Made by a program: the position numbers and the translations under genes
The notes under the pieces: model-generated
The model's input: only the letters and a program-made list of their open reading frames with translations
Told to the model about the DNA's origin: nothing
The model's database searches: none
DNA from: Plasmodiophora brassicae
Lineage: Eukaryota; Endomyxa; Phytomyxea; Plasmodiophorida; Plasmodiophoridae
Assembly: GCA_039704465.1 (NCBI GenBank)
Contig: JASFAU010000001.1
Location: 1,240,001 to 1,304,000 of the forward strand
Direction of reading: 5' to 3'
Length of the DNA stretch: 64,000 nt
In this document: positions 52,901 to 63,994 of the stretch, in pieces
How positions within the stretch are numbered: position 1 is the first letter of the stretch
Layout: the number at the start of each line of letters is the position of its first letter

Positions 52901-53391
52901 GGTTCGGTGGCAAGCCGTTCCCGGAGCTGTCGCGATGGTTCGCAGACGTCTACGGGTTCATCTGCATCGGGCTGTTCCGCGACAAGAAACGATACGGGTC
53001 GCCGATCCCCTACATCTTCAGCAACCCGCCACCGGACGCTGTCGTCTCCAAAGACGACCACGCGTTCGTGCTGGCGACCGTATGCGATAAGAAAGCCAGG
53101 CCGGTGCGAGGCGGGAACGGGGTGGAGGACATCGCCGTCATCACGTCGCTGTTCCGAGACGAATCCACATTGTGCAGCAGCCTGCAGGTGCTGTCCCGGC
53201 TACCGAACAGGTTCAGCTCCAACCTCGTCTCGGTGGTCGTTGGGACGACCACCGTGCAACAGGGTTCGATGACCGATCTGGAATTAACGCGGGTGGGGCG
53301 ACGCGCGTCGTCCCAGGATCGTATGCTGCGACGAGCGGAATCCTACAATGATCGAAGACGTCCCTCGAAGCACATCACTACTAAACTGTAA
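49947..53391 (+). CDS. Slo-type (RCK-gated) potassium channel
   Basis: Seven exons: 49947-50138, 50194-50694, 50755-51487, 51539-51755, 51825-52308, 52358-52706 and 52751-53391, about 1,038 residues. Helices S1-S6 fill residues 50-280. S4 carries regularly spaced arginines (SLKALRVLRVVRVVRVYRV). The pore signature is TMTTVGFGE, with Phe and Glu where BK has Tyr and Asp. Two RCK domains follow (first VILILQGPFAIEEI to LICSNQL; second HIIITGFIDI to VYMVIGSLND). Gating by an intracellular ligand such as Ca2+, Na+ or pH is expected, but I see no calcium bowl of Asp residues. Closest in style to Slo2/Slo1. Two introns (50695-50754, 60 nt; 51756-51824, 69 nt) are stop-free multiples of three. Confidence 0.9.
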
Positions 53392-53461
53392 ACGCGCCTC
53401 TGGCCTCATATCGTGTCGAGAGTGCCGGCCCGCGTGACGCATCGACTCTCTCGTCTATCGT

Positions 53462-54124
53462 TCAGCTGTGCCCTGCACAGACCCATTTATGCGGCGAACT
53501 CGACGTGATGGCCACCGTGTTCGTTGCCGTCGTCCACGAGCACTGGCAGGCGTAGGCCGTTGAACCTGGTTAAGAACATCAACCGGCACGTCCAGAGAGG
53601 AGCACGCACCATAGCGCTTACGTGGGGCATCCCTGAGTTTACGACCGAGTTTGGTCAGATCTGGTACGTTGTCTGCGGCACACACACGTCAACGACGGCA
53701 GAGCGACCCAGCCGGTTCGAGGCTTACTACGAAAGAAGAAGTAGTCGCAGGATGGGTCCCATTCGCGTTTGACAATGCGCACGACGGCGTGGTCGCACAT
53801 GGTACATCGTAGGTTGGAGCATGCGGCCGGTGTCTGACCTAGCATGACGACGGTGCACTTCCGAAACCCTGAATCGCCCTTGACAGGTGTAGACAGTGGG
53901 GCGTCGAGAGCGGCCGTGTCCAGGTCGGCATCGATATCTAGCAACATCTGGTCGAGATCGTCGTCTGTCATATGGCACACTGGGAGTTGGTTCGGTGACC
54001 GAGTGACTGCTGGACGGTCGGGCTTCGCCCAGCTCGCGGCAGGAGGCGGAGACGTCCGGGTTGGTATAGCGGCACCCAGCGCTTCGTCAATGCTGGCCAG
54101 CATTGCGTGGATGTCGTCCTCCAT
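53462..54124 (-). CDS. CFAP418: CFAP418 (C8orf37) homolog
   Basis: Exons 54124-53731, 53672-53610 and 53565-53462 encode about 186 residues. The N-terminal half is disordered, with two short acidic helices (MEDDIHAMLASIDEAL and DDLDQMLLDIDADL) like the start of the animal protein. The C-terminal half is the conserved domain: CSNLRCTMCDHAVVRI, WDPSCDYFFF, a 'R..Y' segment, AYACQCSW and a final KWVCAGHS. Invariant cysteines are all kept, suggesting a zinc-binding fold. In vertebrates it maintains photoreceptor membranes and associates with cilia. Mutations cause retinal dystrophy. Its presence supports a flagellated organism. Confidence 0.88.
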
Positions 54125-54352
54125 GATGCCGTTGCCCAACGTTCCCGGTTGGACGTTATCCACCGACAGCCGACTATCAAGACCGGATCATGTTCAGGGT
54201 ACCGTTGACGATCTGACATGAGCACGCGCGGGTGGGGATCGGGACGGCCCTCATCGGTGCCGTGAGAGATGGGTGGGAGTGATCCACTGTGACGAAGGCG
54301 GCAGGCGGTGGGAGGTTGCGCAGGTCCTACCTAGAACAGGAGGGCATCGATC

Positions 54353-54886
54353 ATGGGCGGGGAACGCGACGACGACAATAGGGAAGAGCGGGCCATGGTG
54401 CGCTGCCTACGTCGCACGTTCGACATGTTGGACCGGGACGGGTTGCATCGCCTGAACCGGACGCAAGTGAAGATGGCATGGTACACCGTTCAGCATCAGA
54501 AGACATGTGCGAGCTCTGACAAACCGGGCGCACACAGGCAGTACCTGTTCGGGTTCAGGCCGGCGACGGAAGACGTCGACGTGATGATCGGAACAGGTGG
54601 CAATGGGGTGGACCTGGAGCGGTTCATACAGGTGACGCTGCCGCTTCTGAGGCGCCTGCCAAGGCACGAATCGGCACGGGAGGTGTTCGCCGCGCTAGAT
54701 CGTGCAGGCAAAGGGTTCATTGACGAGGCCGACTTCGTTGACGCGGCCCGGTCGGCGGCTCCTCTAGTTTCCCTCGCCGATGCAAGAGCGGCGTTTGAGT
54801 ACGTCGCTGGCAGCCAGCAAGGCCGCGTCGGTTACAAACAGCTGGAGCGGATCATGAACTCGGAACCAATACACCGTATTCTCTAG
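54353..54886 (+). CDS. EFCAB11: EF-hand-like protein (EFCAB11 type), degenerate loops
   Basis: 177 residues, one exon. A calmodulin-like four-helix-pair layout: first loop DRDGLHRLNRTQ, a central LFGFRPATEDVDVMI segment typical of EFCAB11, a third loop DRAGKGFIDEAD, and a fourth GSQQGRVGYKQL. The acidic residue at position 12 and other ligand positions are missing or changed in most loops, so calcium binding is doubtful. EFCAB11 is poorly characterised. The alternative is an unnamed calmodulin-like protein. Length matches EFCAB11 (about 163 in human). Confidence 0.65.
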   Translation: MGGERDDDNREERAMVRCLRRTFDMLDRDGLHRLNRTQVKMAWYTVQHQKTCASSDKPGAHRQYLFGFRPATEDVDVMIGTGGNGVDLERFIQVTLPLLRRLPRHESAREVFAALDRAGKGFIDEADFVDAARSAAPLVSLADARAAFEYVAGSQQGRVGYKQLERIMNSEPIHRIL

Positions 54887-55037
54887 GTGACCAGGATAAG
54901 TACCCCCATTTCATGGCACTGTGGGGAGGGGCACGCATCCATCTCCCTGTACCCTCGGTTCAACATTGCACTGAGGCAATGTGCCCGGGAGGCCCTCACC
55001 GATCGACACTATCTGTAGAGACCATCAAGACCGCAAC

Positions 55038-55043
55038 TTTATT
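55038..55043 (-). terminator. Putative poly(A) signal AATAAA
   Basis: AATAAA in the sense of the TM9SF gene, 85 nt beyond its stop at 55128. Confidence 0.5.
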
Positions 55044-55127
55044 GAACGCGGGCTTGTTAGTGGACATATAGCATTTTGACATGGGCTCCCAGGCCGTTGA
55101 TGAGCGGATGTAGCCGACAGAAGCGAA

Positions 55128-57370
55128 TCAATCGACCTTGATCGAACCGTAGATCTTCTTGACGAACGCCAGCGTGGCAAAGTAGCCGATGGTGCCCGTA
55201 ACAAGGAAGAACGCGGTCGAAATAAGTGACATATACCCAAAGAAGAGCATCGTCGAAGCGACTTCGTGGATCTTCAGGTTTGTTGCAAAGTACATGATAG
55301 AGTACGCAAACAGGTACCCTGCCGACGCACCCGACGTGAAGAACGCCCGCCACCACCACTGGTAGTCCTCGCTGCAGAGATGGAAGTAGCACATAACGAT
55401 GGTGATTTCCGCACACGTGATCGCAAGAATCACGAACACGATGACCAAGAAACCGAACATATAGTAGAAGCGATGAAGCCACAAGCTCGACATGATGAAG
55501 AAGACTTCGATGAAGACAGCCCCAAACGGAAGCATACCACCGACAATCAGCGAGAAGGCAGGGCGCATGTACCAGCTCTGGGTTGGGATCTGGCGAGGAA
55601 TTTGGTTGACCTTCACAGGGAGCTGGTCCGCTGGCTTTTTATATCCAAAGTAACTGATGCACGCGGACCGTCAGAATAGTGGTTTCCGAAGAATTGGTTG
55701 GAACTCCGGACCCACCTGCCAAGGTACACAAGCGGGACAGAAATGCCAAACCAGAGGATGAGAAGAGCGAACAAAGTCCCGAACGGAACTGCCCCGGAAC
55801 TGTGCTTCGCCCAGACGATAAGGTTGAGAACGAAGAACACACCGAAATTGTAACCGGGGAACGCCAGCGCCGTAACCAACGTGTTCTTACGCCACTCAAG
55901 AAGACCAAACATCTTGTACGTCCTCGCGGAATAATAGCCTAGAAAAAGCAAAGTCAGAGACGATATTGTATGGCGAATCGACACTGTTCACAGATACCTG
56001 CAGCAACGCCCATGAAAACGAACAAGAGAACAAGAGCAGTCATCAGGCCACCACGGTTCGCAGGCGAAAGGAATCCCAGGACCGCGAAGAACATGGTGAT
56101 GACAGCCATCAGCGTGACCTGGACACCGCTGCCGACCAGAACGGCAAAGAGGCCACCGTGAGGGGGCGGCCTGAAAACATCTCCATGGACAAGCTTCCAT
56201 CCGGTCTCCTCCTGCTGGTTATCCTCTTCCTGGTCCAGCTCGTTGTACCTTCGGAAGTCGCGGTGCAGAGTGCGCATCATGATCATGGCGACCATTCCGG
56301 TCAGGAACAGCACGATCATCAACGAGTTGACAATGGAAAGCCAGTGGATCTTGGAATCAGTCATCTTCAGGTACAGGTCCCATCGTGAGGCCCACTTGAT
56401 TGGCGACGGGTGGAACTCGAAACTGTACGTCCAGATCAAATGGGAAGCACCACCGGCCTGCAAGCAGGAGTCAGCACGGTGCAAGTTCGCGGGTTCATCC
56501 AGATCATACATTTGTAAGGCTCATCGCTTCAACTTTCGATGGGTGGCACTCGACTTTCATGGCCTTCTCCTTGATGGGATCCGATGGCCATTCTCCTTGG
56601 TACTCATGGCGAATGCTGAGCGGGACGACTTCGAAGCCGACAATCCTGTACAAATCAGTCAGCATCGGCCTGGTATCTCCATTAATTAAAACAAATACCT
56701 GCTGCCTTTATAGGAGGCCGGGTCGTCATGATAGAGCAAGTTAATGGTAACATGGTTGTTGATGTACACTTCACCCGGCACCGAAGGTTGCGGCGCATCG
56801 GGTCCACCAATGAACCCAAGAGGGAACCCCTGCTCGTACACAGTTGCTTCTTCTTCGGTCAGCTGTCCTTCGGTCCCATCCGCAGGAGACAGCTTGTACT
56901 TCATCGCTGCTGGCAAGTTGTCAATGATCCTAGGAAGGCGGGACGGAAATTAGAGAAGCCGTCCGCGCTCCAAGAACGCACGGCACCAACCAGTTAACGC
57001 GGTAATCCTCCTGAATCTTGGAGATGAATGCCTCGGCGGCGTTGGTCCTCGACAGCGGTGTCCCGCAGAGCACTTTGCAGGTCTCTGGCATGCCCATCTT
57101 GATCTCGTATGGGGAGTTCTCAATGGAGTCACCAGACAGGACCTCGCCCAGGTTCTCCGCGAAATGCTTGATCTCGGGCGGGCGACAGAACGGCAGGTCG
57201 TAGTAGTCGTACGGTAACTGCGTCTGGACCGAGTTCAGCTCCTTGACCTTGAGGTCGATGGGCTCGCCCTTCTCGAACTGGCGCGGCGCGACACCGGGCA
57301 GGTAAAACGACGACGTCAACGTCGCCGAAGCACATAGCAGGAGCAGCACACACACCGCCGCGGTCGACAT
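55128..57370 (-). CDS. TM9SF / EMP70 endomembrane protein
   Basis: Six exons: 57370-56991, 56929-56699, 56645-56510, 56457-55998, 55938-55716 and 55653-55128, about 651 residues. Signal peptide (MSTAAVCVLLLLCASATLTS), a luminal domain with the family start FYLPGVAPRQFEKGEPI and later WTYSFEFHPSPIKWASRWD, then nine membrane helices. Diagnostic segments are YLGSYFGYKKPADQLPVKVNQIPRQIP and YFATNLKIHEVAST. It ends KIYGSIKVD, the KxD/E-type C-terminal Golgi-retention signal of TM9SF proteins. Roles in related organisms include sorting of transmembrane domains in the early secretory pathway, adhesion and phagocytosis. Matches TM9SF2/4 rather than TM9SF1/3 in length. Confidence 0.92.
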
Positions 57371-57647
57371 CTCTGCCGTCACGTCGCTTGACGACCGTCA
57401 GCGACCCACGACCAAAAATACGTCTGACAGAAAGGCCGCTCCCGACCCACACCCCGTTGTGAAATTGGGCTTTTGACGGTTCAGCGCGTTGGCAGACGGC
57501 ACACACGGCACACCCACTTTGGTGGCTTGCGCGGTGCCTGCTTCTGCGGCGTCCCGCACCCAGTGCCACCGTGTGTCCGAATCGGTGCCGCCGCCGCCGC
57601 CCGCACCCTGCGACCGCATGTTGGGTAGTAGGAGTAGTACATTGGTG
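57371..57647. promoter_or_regulatory. Shared divergent promoter (TM9SF / S28 peptidase)
   Basis: The 277 bases between the two start codons must carry both promoters. I see no TATA box. A run of GCCGCC triplets lies near 57590. A second in-frame ATG for the peptidase exists at 57618. Confidence 0.4.
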
Positions 57648-59495
57648 ATGATGCGGATTGCGCTGTGGGCGATCGCCTATCTGGCATGGCAGGGGCACGC
57701 GTACGTCCAGACTGAGCACGTGTTCCCGGACCAGCTGGTAGACCACACTGCAATCGGTGGTGGCGGCGCTCGTTTCTCGCAGAGGTACTTCCGCATCGAT
57801 CAGTTCTGGAGTGGACCCGATGGCCCGGTCATTCTTCAGGTTCGCCGGTGAGTACCCGCGGTGATGGCTGCTGTCTGATCTGTTCGTCAGCTTTGCGGCG
57901 AATATACCTGTGCAGGTGTGACGGATGGCCGCCAGTTCCCATCAGCTCTCGCGGAACGCTATGGCGCTCTCGTCCTCGTGCTCGAACATCGATACTTTGG
58001 CAAATCGTACCCACAGCTGCATGGTTTTGCCTGGAGGTTATGACCTGAATCACGACGAACTAGGTCCCCGTTTTCCGTCCTGTCGCCTCGTAACCTCACC
58101 TATCTGACAACCTTTCAAGCCTTGAGCGACATCGCCTGTTTCACGGATTGGTACCAGCGCGTGCACATCGGCAGGGCGAATGCAAACAAGTGGATTACAA
58201 TCGGAGGATCATACCCCGGCGCTCTGGCAGCATGGTCTGCGGTCCATCGGCTCTCTGCCCAATGGACAGACTCTGAATTCGAATCGTCAGGTATCGCCTG
58301 AAGTATCCGCATCTGACAGCAGGCGCGCTGGCATCGAGCGCTGTGGTTGCCCCGTTTGCAGAGTTCCCTGAATTCGACGAACAAGTGGCATTATCAGCTG
58401 GTCCAGAGTGCACCCACGCGCTGCAAGACGTAATGTGTACAGATGTCCGTCTGGTGTCGATGTGAATTTGACGCCAGTGCTCGAAGATCACTGCAATGGT
58501 GGAAGGTGCACTCCAAGAGGGTGGGCGCTTGGCTGACGAAATGAAGGCCCTGTTTTCGTGCTCGCAATTGTCGGATGCCGACTTCTTGTACCTCATTGCT
58601 GATGCTATGGCTGAAGCCATTCAGTACGGCCATCGGTTAGCCCTCTGCGATCCTATCGTCCAAGCGGTTTGCCACACAGCACCGAGCCCATACTAGTAAG
58701 CACGTTCTCATTGGCAGTATAGGAATCCAGGGACGATCGGCTCGCAGCGTTTGTAGAGTTCGTTCAGGGTACGTTCTACGCTTCGATGAGCAATTCTCCT
58801 GGAGATTACGACAGCGACACTATGGCGAGTCATCGATGGGTACCGGATTCGTCCGGCCGGCAGTGGTGGTAATTCCGAATATATGCTGTGGTGTCTCGAA
58901 TTCAGTCTGATGACTATTTGCTCCTTAGGTGGATGAAATGCAATGAGGTAACCATGAGCGCACGTCCAGCGTTTGTGACCTGAAACGAAATCACTGTCAG
59001 GTCGGTTGGTTCCAGATCGCGCCAGGGACGAATTCGATTCGTTCTAAACGGGTCAACATGGAATGGCATCGCGACCGCTGCGAAAAGTTATTCGGCGATG
59101 TGCTCGCGTTCCCTCCCCCGTGTCATCGTGCATCAATTGAGTACAGTGGGTTCGGTGTGTGGTTGCATCGTGCTCCTGCTGTGTAACCGACCTGACCGCT
59201 GCCTACAGACATGTCTGTATCAAACGTGGTGTTCACGAATGGCGTTGAGGACCCGTGGCAATGGGCCGGTGCTTCCGCCTTTTCCTCATCCGCCCACCTG
59301 CGCGATTCTTCAGTCCTGCTCATCAACTGCTCCCAGTGCGGTCACTGTGTGGACCTGCACACCCCTTCGCCCGACGATGCCCCTGCCCTGACCACAGCGC
59401 GCTCAACGATCATCGCCCACATCGACAGGTGGCTGATCGGTTCAGCGCTGCAAGTCGACCTTGGGTCCAGCGCGGTTCCCAAAGCGATTCTGTAA
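57648..59495 (+). CDS. S28-family serine peptidase (prolyl carboxypeptidase / TSSP type)
   Basis: Nine exons: 57648-57839, 57891-58036, 58064-58234, 58291-58429, 58478-58666, 58723-58865, 58929-58947, 59001-59154 and 59209-59495, about 479 residues. Signal peptide MMRIALWAIAYLAWQGHA, then FDQFW-like RIDQFWSG. The nucleophile Ser is in GGSYPGALAAW, Asp in TNGVEDPW, and His in CSQCGHCVDLH. All three members of the triad are present, so it should be active. S28 enzymes remove residues after proline in lysosomes or outside the cell. Closest in style to thymus-specific serine protease. Exon 7 is only 19 nt, and the intron at 58037-58063 only 27 nt. Both are required to join GRQWWWMKCNE with GWFQ. 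Confidence 0.88.
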
Positions 59496-59555
59496 ACGGG
59501 GTCGAACGTCTTCCTGTCGTTTCTGTTATATGCCATGGGCCTTGCCCGTTTTCCT

Positions 59556-59588
59556 CATGTACCTACCCTACCCTGTACCTAGTACATG
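59556..59588. repeat. GTACCTAC-family motif with CATGTAC/GTACATG arms
   Basis: CATGTAC (59556-59562) and GTACATG (59582-59588) flank CTACCCTACCCTGTACCTA. It lies between the S28 peptidase stop and the sulfite oxidase start, and shares TACCTA units with copies at 4847, 12247 and 34395. Confidence 0.5.
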
Positions 59589-59749
59589 TGTGGGCGGGTC
59601 AGCGGGCGCGTGCGTCGAGTAGCGAGCGAGAGCGACCCGCTCGAGGGTGGTGGTTGCCTTTGCGGAGTTGGGCTGGGGGCCGGTGGTGACCGCTTCGTCA
59701 GCAGCAGCCAGTTGTAGGTTGTCCTGCCACGGGCACACTGGGCTGACGG

Positions 59750-61603
59750 ATGTGGCCGAGGTGCCGCACGCCCGCTCTCCTATGCGCATCGGCGGCCTCG
59801 CAGCGATGGCATCCGCTGGCTGCCGCGGTCGGTCTCGCCGCTGGCGTCGGCGCTCTCGGTTACGCGATTACCGACCGGGCACAATCTGAGAGCGCCGGCG
59901 TCCATTCCAAAGCGGAGGTTCATCATCGGAGCGGTATGCCTGCTAGCGTTTCGAAGAAACCGCCCGCTATCCCGGACGGAAATGGGGAACCCCCCAGGAA
60001 CCCGTGTCGTGTTATACCTCGTTCCGAAGTTGCACAACACAACAAGGAAGGCGATATATGGGTCACATTTCAAGGTGGGTTGGCAGCGGGTCGGGATAAG
60101 TGATGCCAGAAGCTGACATGCACGCAGGTGGCGTGTACGACGTAACCGAGTTTGTCCCGTCGCACCCGGGAGGCGTAAAGATCCTGATGGCAGCGGGCAA
60201 AAGCATTGAGCCATTCTGGTCGATGTACCGCGTCCATGACACGCCTGAGACGCGCGCGCTTCTCTCCGAGTTCCAGATCGGCGTTCTCCCGGAGCACGAG
60301 CGTGCGAATGAACCGAATCTGTCGGACCCTTATGGCACAGGTGGGGTACGAGGCCGCTGCCGCTGTCTTGAAACCGCATCTCACTGGCATGCGCTCGATA
60401 TCAGATCCAGATCGATCGCAGAAGCATCTCACTGTTCGAAGCGAGAAGCCTTTCAACGCGGAGGCGCCGCTGCGGTCACTTGCCGAGAACGATGTCACAC
60501 CCGCAGCTGATTTCTTCGTGCGGAACCATCTGCCCGTCCCTATCATCGACCCGGACCTGTACGAGCTTCACGTGTCCGGTCCCGGTATCGACGAGCGAAT
60601 ACTCACGCTTGACGAGCTTAAAGCATTGCCAAAGACCACCATCCGGTAGGGGTGCCCCGCCGCCATACGATTTGCGGCTGATTCCTCCCAGAGCATCGAT
60701 TCAGTGTGCTGGTAACGGCCGCTCTGCAATGAATAGTGTGAAAGCCGTTCGTGGACTGTCCTGGGGATATGGCGCAATCAGCACTGCTGTCTGGACTGGG
60801 GTCCGTCTGATTGATGTGCTGAATGCCTGCGGCTATCAGCCCTCTGAAGATGTCTACCACGTGCAATTCGATGTTGGGACATCCTGCTCGACGGGGTTCC
60901 TCCATTCTAATCTGTCGCCTAGGGTTATGATCGTGACATGGACAACGTGTACGGCGGCTCCATACCCATTGGGAAAGCCGTCGACCCGAGAGGCGACGTT
61001 CTGCTTGCCTATGAAATGAATGGGGAACCGATTCCCGCTGATAACGGGTTCCCTGTGCGCGTCGTCGTTCCTGGTACCGTTGGTGCACGGAACGTCAAGT
61101 GGCTGTCCGCTGTACGTCTGGCCCCGCGCGAATCGGAGAGCCACTGGCAACAGGCAGACTACAAGGGCTTCAATCCGTCTACCGACTGGGACCACATAGA
61201 CTACAAGTCGTCGCAGTCCATTCAAGAGCTTCCCGTCATCTCTGCGATTTGCTCGCCGTCCGAGGGCGACAGAATCACCGGTCAGGCACCAGTGACCGTT
61301 AAGGGCTATGCGTTCTCAGGCGGGGGCCGGGAGATTATCCGGGTCGATGTTTCCGGTGACGGTGGAAAGACCTGGACAACAGCAGACCTGAGCCCCACTG
61401 ATCAACCAGAGGGCCGACACTGGGCAGCACGACGGTGGACAGTGGACCTTCCCGTACCGCCGGGAGTACAAGGGCCGGTACAGCTCGTTTGCAAAGCCGT
61501 CGACAGATCCTACAACGTCCAGCCCGAACAGTTCGAGCCCATCTACAACCTGCGCGGTGTCCTCTGCAACGCCTGGCATCGTGTCACAGTCACCGTCGAG
61601 TAA
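59750..61603 (+). CDS. SUOX: Sulfite oxidase, mitochondrial, full length
   Basis: Exons 59750-60074, 60128-60340, 60405-60645, 60692-60872 and 60923-61603 encode about 546 residues. The first 47 residues form a presequence plus a hydrophobic stretch ([17 protein letters not shown]), as in animal SUOX, which is sorted to the intermembrane space. The cytochrome b5 domain has both haem histidines (HPGGVKIL and YRVHD). The molybdenum domain has the cofactor-binding Cys in QCAGNGRS and conserved segments [23 protein letters not shown] and ARNVKWL. The dimerisation domain ends LSNAWHR-like ([10 protein letters not shown]). It oxidises sulfite to sulfate and passes electrons to cytochrome c. Plant enzymes lack the haem domain, so the animal-type layout is informative. 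Confidence 0.95.
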
Positions 61604-62492
61604 TACATATTCGCCACATGTCACCAGGCCCAATTCCGTCGAAACGCACATTCTTTATTGCCAATGGGAAACTCCATTGCAGGGATAAATTAGACAACTC
61701 ACATGACGTTCTATGCCCTATGCAACACGACAATTACTATATCTGGTTATCAGACAATTCAGGAGATAATTGTGAAGAACGTTGCGTCAGACAAGGCTGA
61801 AACTGAAATCTTCAGGGCCGTAGCTCGGGTTGAAGACTGAAATATCGTCATCATGCAACGGAAAAACGATCGTGCCTTCTAGAAATGCAAAGAAAAGGAG
61901 CTGTACCTATCGTTGTTCTCCCAAACCATCTCGACAGCCGTGACGTTCAAAACCTGCATCAAAACGTCAGCATTCCAGCGCAAGACAAATGATGGTCAAC
62001 GTAGCAACAAAGAACTGTCAGGAAGTATCGGAATTGTCGTCATTGCAAATTGGAAAAAAGGACTGAAAGACATCATGCAGAGGGAACTGTTATGCACAGC
62101 ATGTAATTTCAACCAGGCCTACCGAGAGCAACACGAGGCGGCCCAGATGACGGCGTTGAGATCTCCAGTTGGCTTCGGGAACAGTATCGTGATACAAGAT
62201 ACCCGTACACTATTACGACCCCATTGTCGAGACTGAAACAGTTCTACGACGCAGGTAGAACCGTCGCACACAGAACCAATAGCGCGTCTGACGTTGAGGT
62301 GGGCGCGCACCGCCGCAGGATAGCCGGATACCGTGGCGGTATCCGCCACGGACTTCAGGAAATTATTATATGACGCGCGCCCTAAACTTCTCGAGCCTGC
62401 GGGTTTTACAAGTCAGGGAGAATGTATGATAATTGTTAGCTCCGCAAACGCAACCCAGACGGCCGTTATGATATGGGTACATTATTATGTAC
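61604..62492. other. 889-bp AT-richer spacer with a perfect hairpin
   Basis: No gene is recognised. Base composition is visibly AT-richer than the rest of the window from about 61640 to 62240, with open frames that have no protein-like character. At 62331-62351 there is a perfect inverted repeat (arms CCGTGGCGG and CCGCCACGG, loop TAT). An ancient insertion or an untranslated region is possible. Confidence 0.45.
62331..62351. repeat. Perfect 9-bp-stem hairpin
   Basis: Arms CCGTGGCGG (62331-62339) and CCGCCACGG (62343-62351) with a three-base TAT loop. It is GC-rich in an AT-richer neighbourhood, 142 nt beyond the ABCC gene's stop. Could be a transcript-end structure or a palindromic protein site. 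Confidence 0.6.
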
Positions 62493-63938
62493 CTATTGCT
62501 GAGCCTGATACCGAAGTAGGAATTCGTTAACCGGAGATGATGGATCCTGAAGCATTTCCTTGGACGGCCCAAAGGCAACTACGTTCCCAGATTCCAATAG
62601 GAGAATATGGTCGAACCGGTCCAGATGCTCCAGACGATGCATGATCATGACGACAGTGACGCCTTTCATTTCCAGGAGGACTTGGAGAACCAGTGCGCCT
62701 GTAACCTGATCCACGTTTGCCGTGGGTTCATCGCAAAGCAGAACGCGAAGCTGTCCTTGAGCTAGGGCCCTTGCCAGACACATCAGCTGCCGCTCACCAA
62801 CGCTCAGATTGCCGCCAGCATCTTCTAAGGTCCCATCCAGGCCACCAAGTTCATTAACACGCTCATCCATTCTGCTTCGTTTCAGGACCTGCCAAAGCTT
62901 CGCATCGTCGGCGCCGTCGTCACCAAGCACGAGATTGAACCTGACGGAGCCACCAAACAGCACAGGGTCTTGCGGAATAACGCGGACGGCACGCCGAGCG
63001 GCATCCAAAGGCAAACGTTCCAAGTGAACACCATCGATCAAGATCGATCCGCGACCAATCGGATACAATGACGACAAAACTGATACCATCGAGCTCTTGC
63101 CAGACCCCGTCCTGCATTCTTTCCCGATTAGACAGAAAAAGCGTATTACGAGAATCACGACAGTACCTGCCAATAACGGCGACCTTAGATCCGGCCGGAA
63201 TCGTTAGGGAAATGCCCTTGAGCACTTCAGGTCTGCCAATGGTATATCGCATAGCAACACGATCGAGGCGCACTTCTCCAGCCACAGGCCACCCGGCCGG
63301 TTGTTCTGTGGTCGCCAGCAGTCGATCGTCGGTCTCAACGGGCATCCTCAGAATGTCAGCTATCCGTTCGACGGAGACAAAGTTGGTCTCCACGTTCGTG
63401 AGGCCCATCAGGTAGTCCATCATGGCGCGTTGCAGAGAGGCGGCATACATCAGAACCAGACCAAACGCGCCAAGCGACATTTTGTTCTGGCTTATCAGAA
63501 TGACACTGACCACGCCAGCGGCAAAGTACAGCATGCAACTCGACTGGGTCGTTAGCGCTTGCGCCCATTTCATAACGGCCTCATTGCCGAACGTCCCCTG
63601 CGCCATCTTCTCGACACGATCGTGGTTCCCACGCTCGAAGCGGTCTTCAGCGCCGGTGCACTGAATCGTATCGCGCCCATCAATAACGTCGCTGAAGAAC
63701 TCGTAGACAGGGCTCCGGGCAACAGATTGGATCCGGCGCGTATCCCGCGCTGCTATCCGAACCGTGCGGAAGATGCCAACGTAGATGATGACCATGACAG
63801 GCAGGACGAGGAAGACCAGCGGGGCGTAGACAACGATCAGCATGAACTGGGCGACGATCGAGAACGTCTTCGAGACTTGATCCAGCACAGAGTACGGCAC
63901 TGAACCATCGATACTGGCCATATCCTGCAGAAACCGAT
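62493..63938 (-). CDS. ABC transporter, ABCC (MRP) type, 3' part
   Basis: Exons visible: 63938 down to about 63175, and 63120 to 62493, about 460 C-terminal residues. The gene continues beyond the window's right edge. The second membrane domain has LQDMASIDGSVPYS (family NRFxxDxxxxD) and helices to about residue 225. The nucleotide-binding domain has Walker A GRTGSGKSSM across the intron, Q-loop VIPQDPVLFGG, signature LSVGERQLM, Walker B VLLCDEPTANVD and H-loop MHRLEH. All catalytic motifs of NBD2 are present. The ABCC signature in NBD2 normally begins LSVGQRQ. The Q-to-E change here is mild. ABCC pumps export organic anions and glutathione conjugates. The upstream intron contains a (GT)n run at 63963-63994. 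Confidence 0.88.
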
Positions 63939-63962
63939 CTGGCATGACGAACCGCCACGTTA

Positions 63963-63994
63963 GTGTGTGTGTGTGTGTGTGCGTGCGTGTGTGT
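63963..63994. repeat. (GT)n/(CA)n microsatellite
   Basis: A dinucleotide run of about 32 bp with two GC interruptions (TGTGCGTGCGTGT), inside an intron of the ABCC gene and close to its 3' splice site. Confidence 0.8.
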
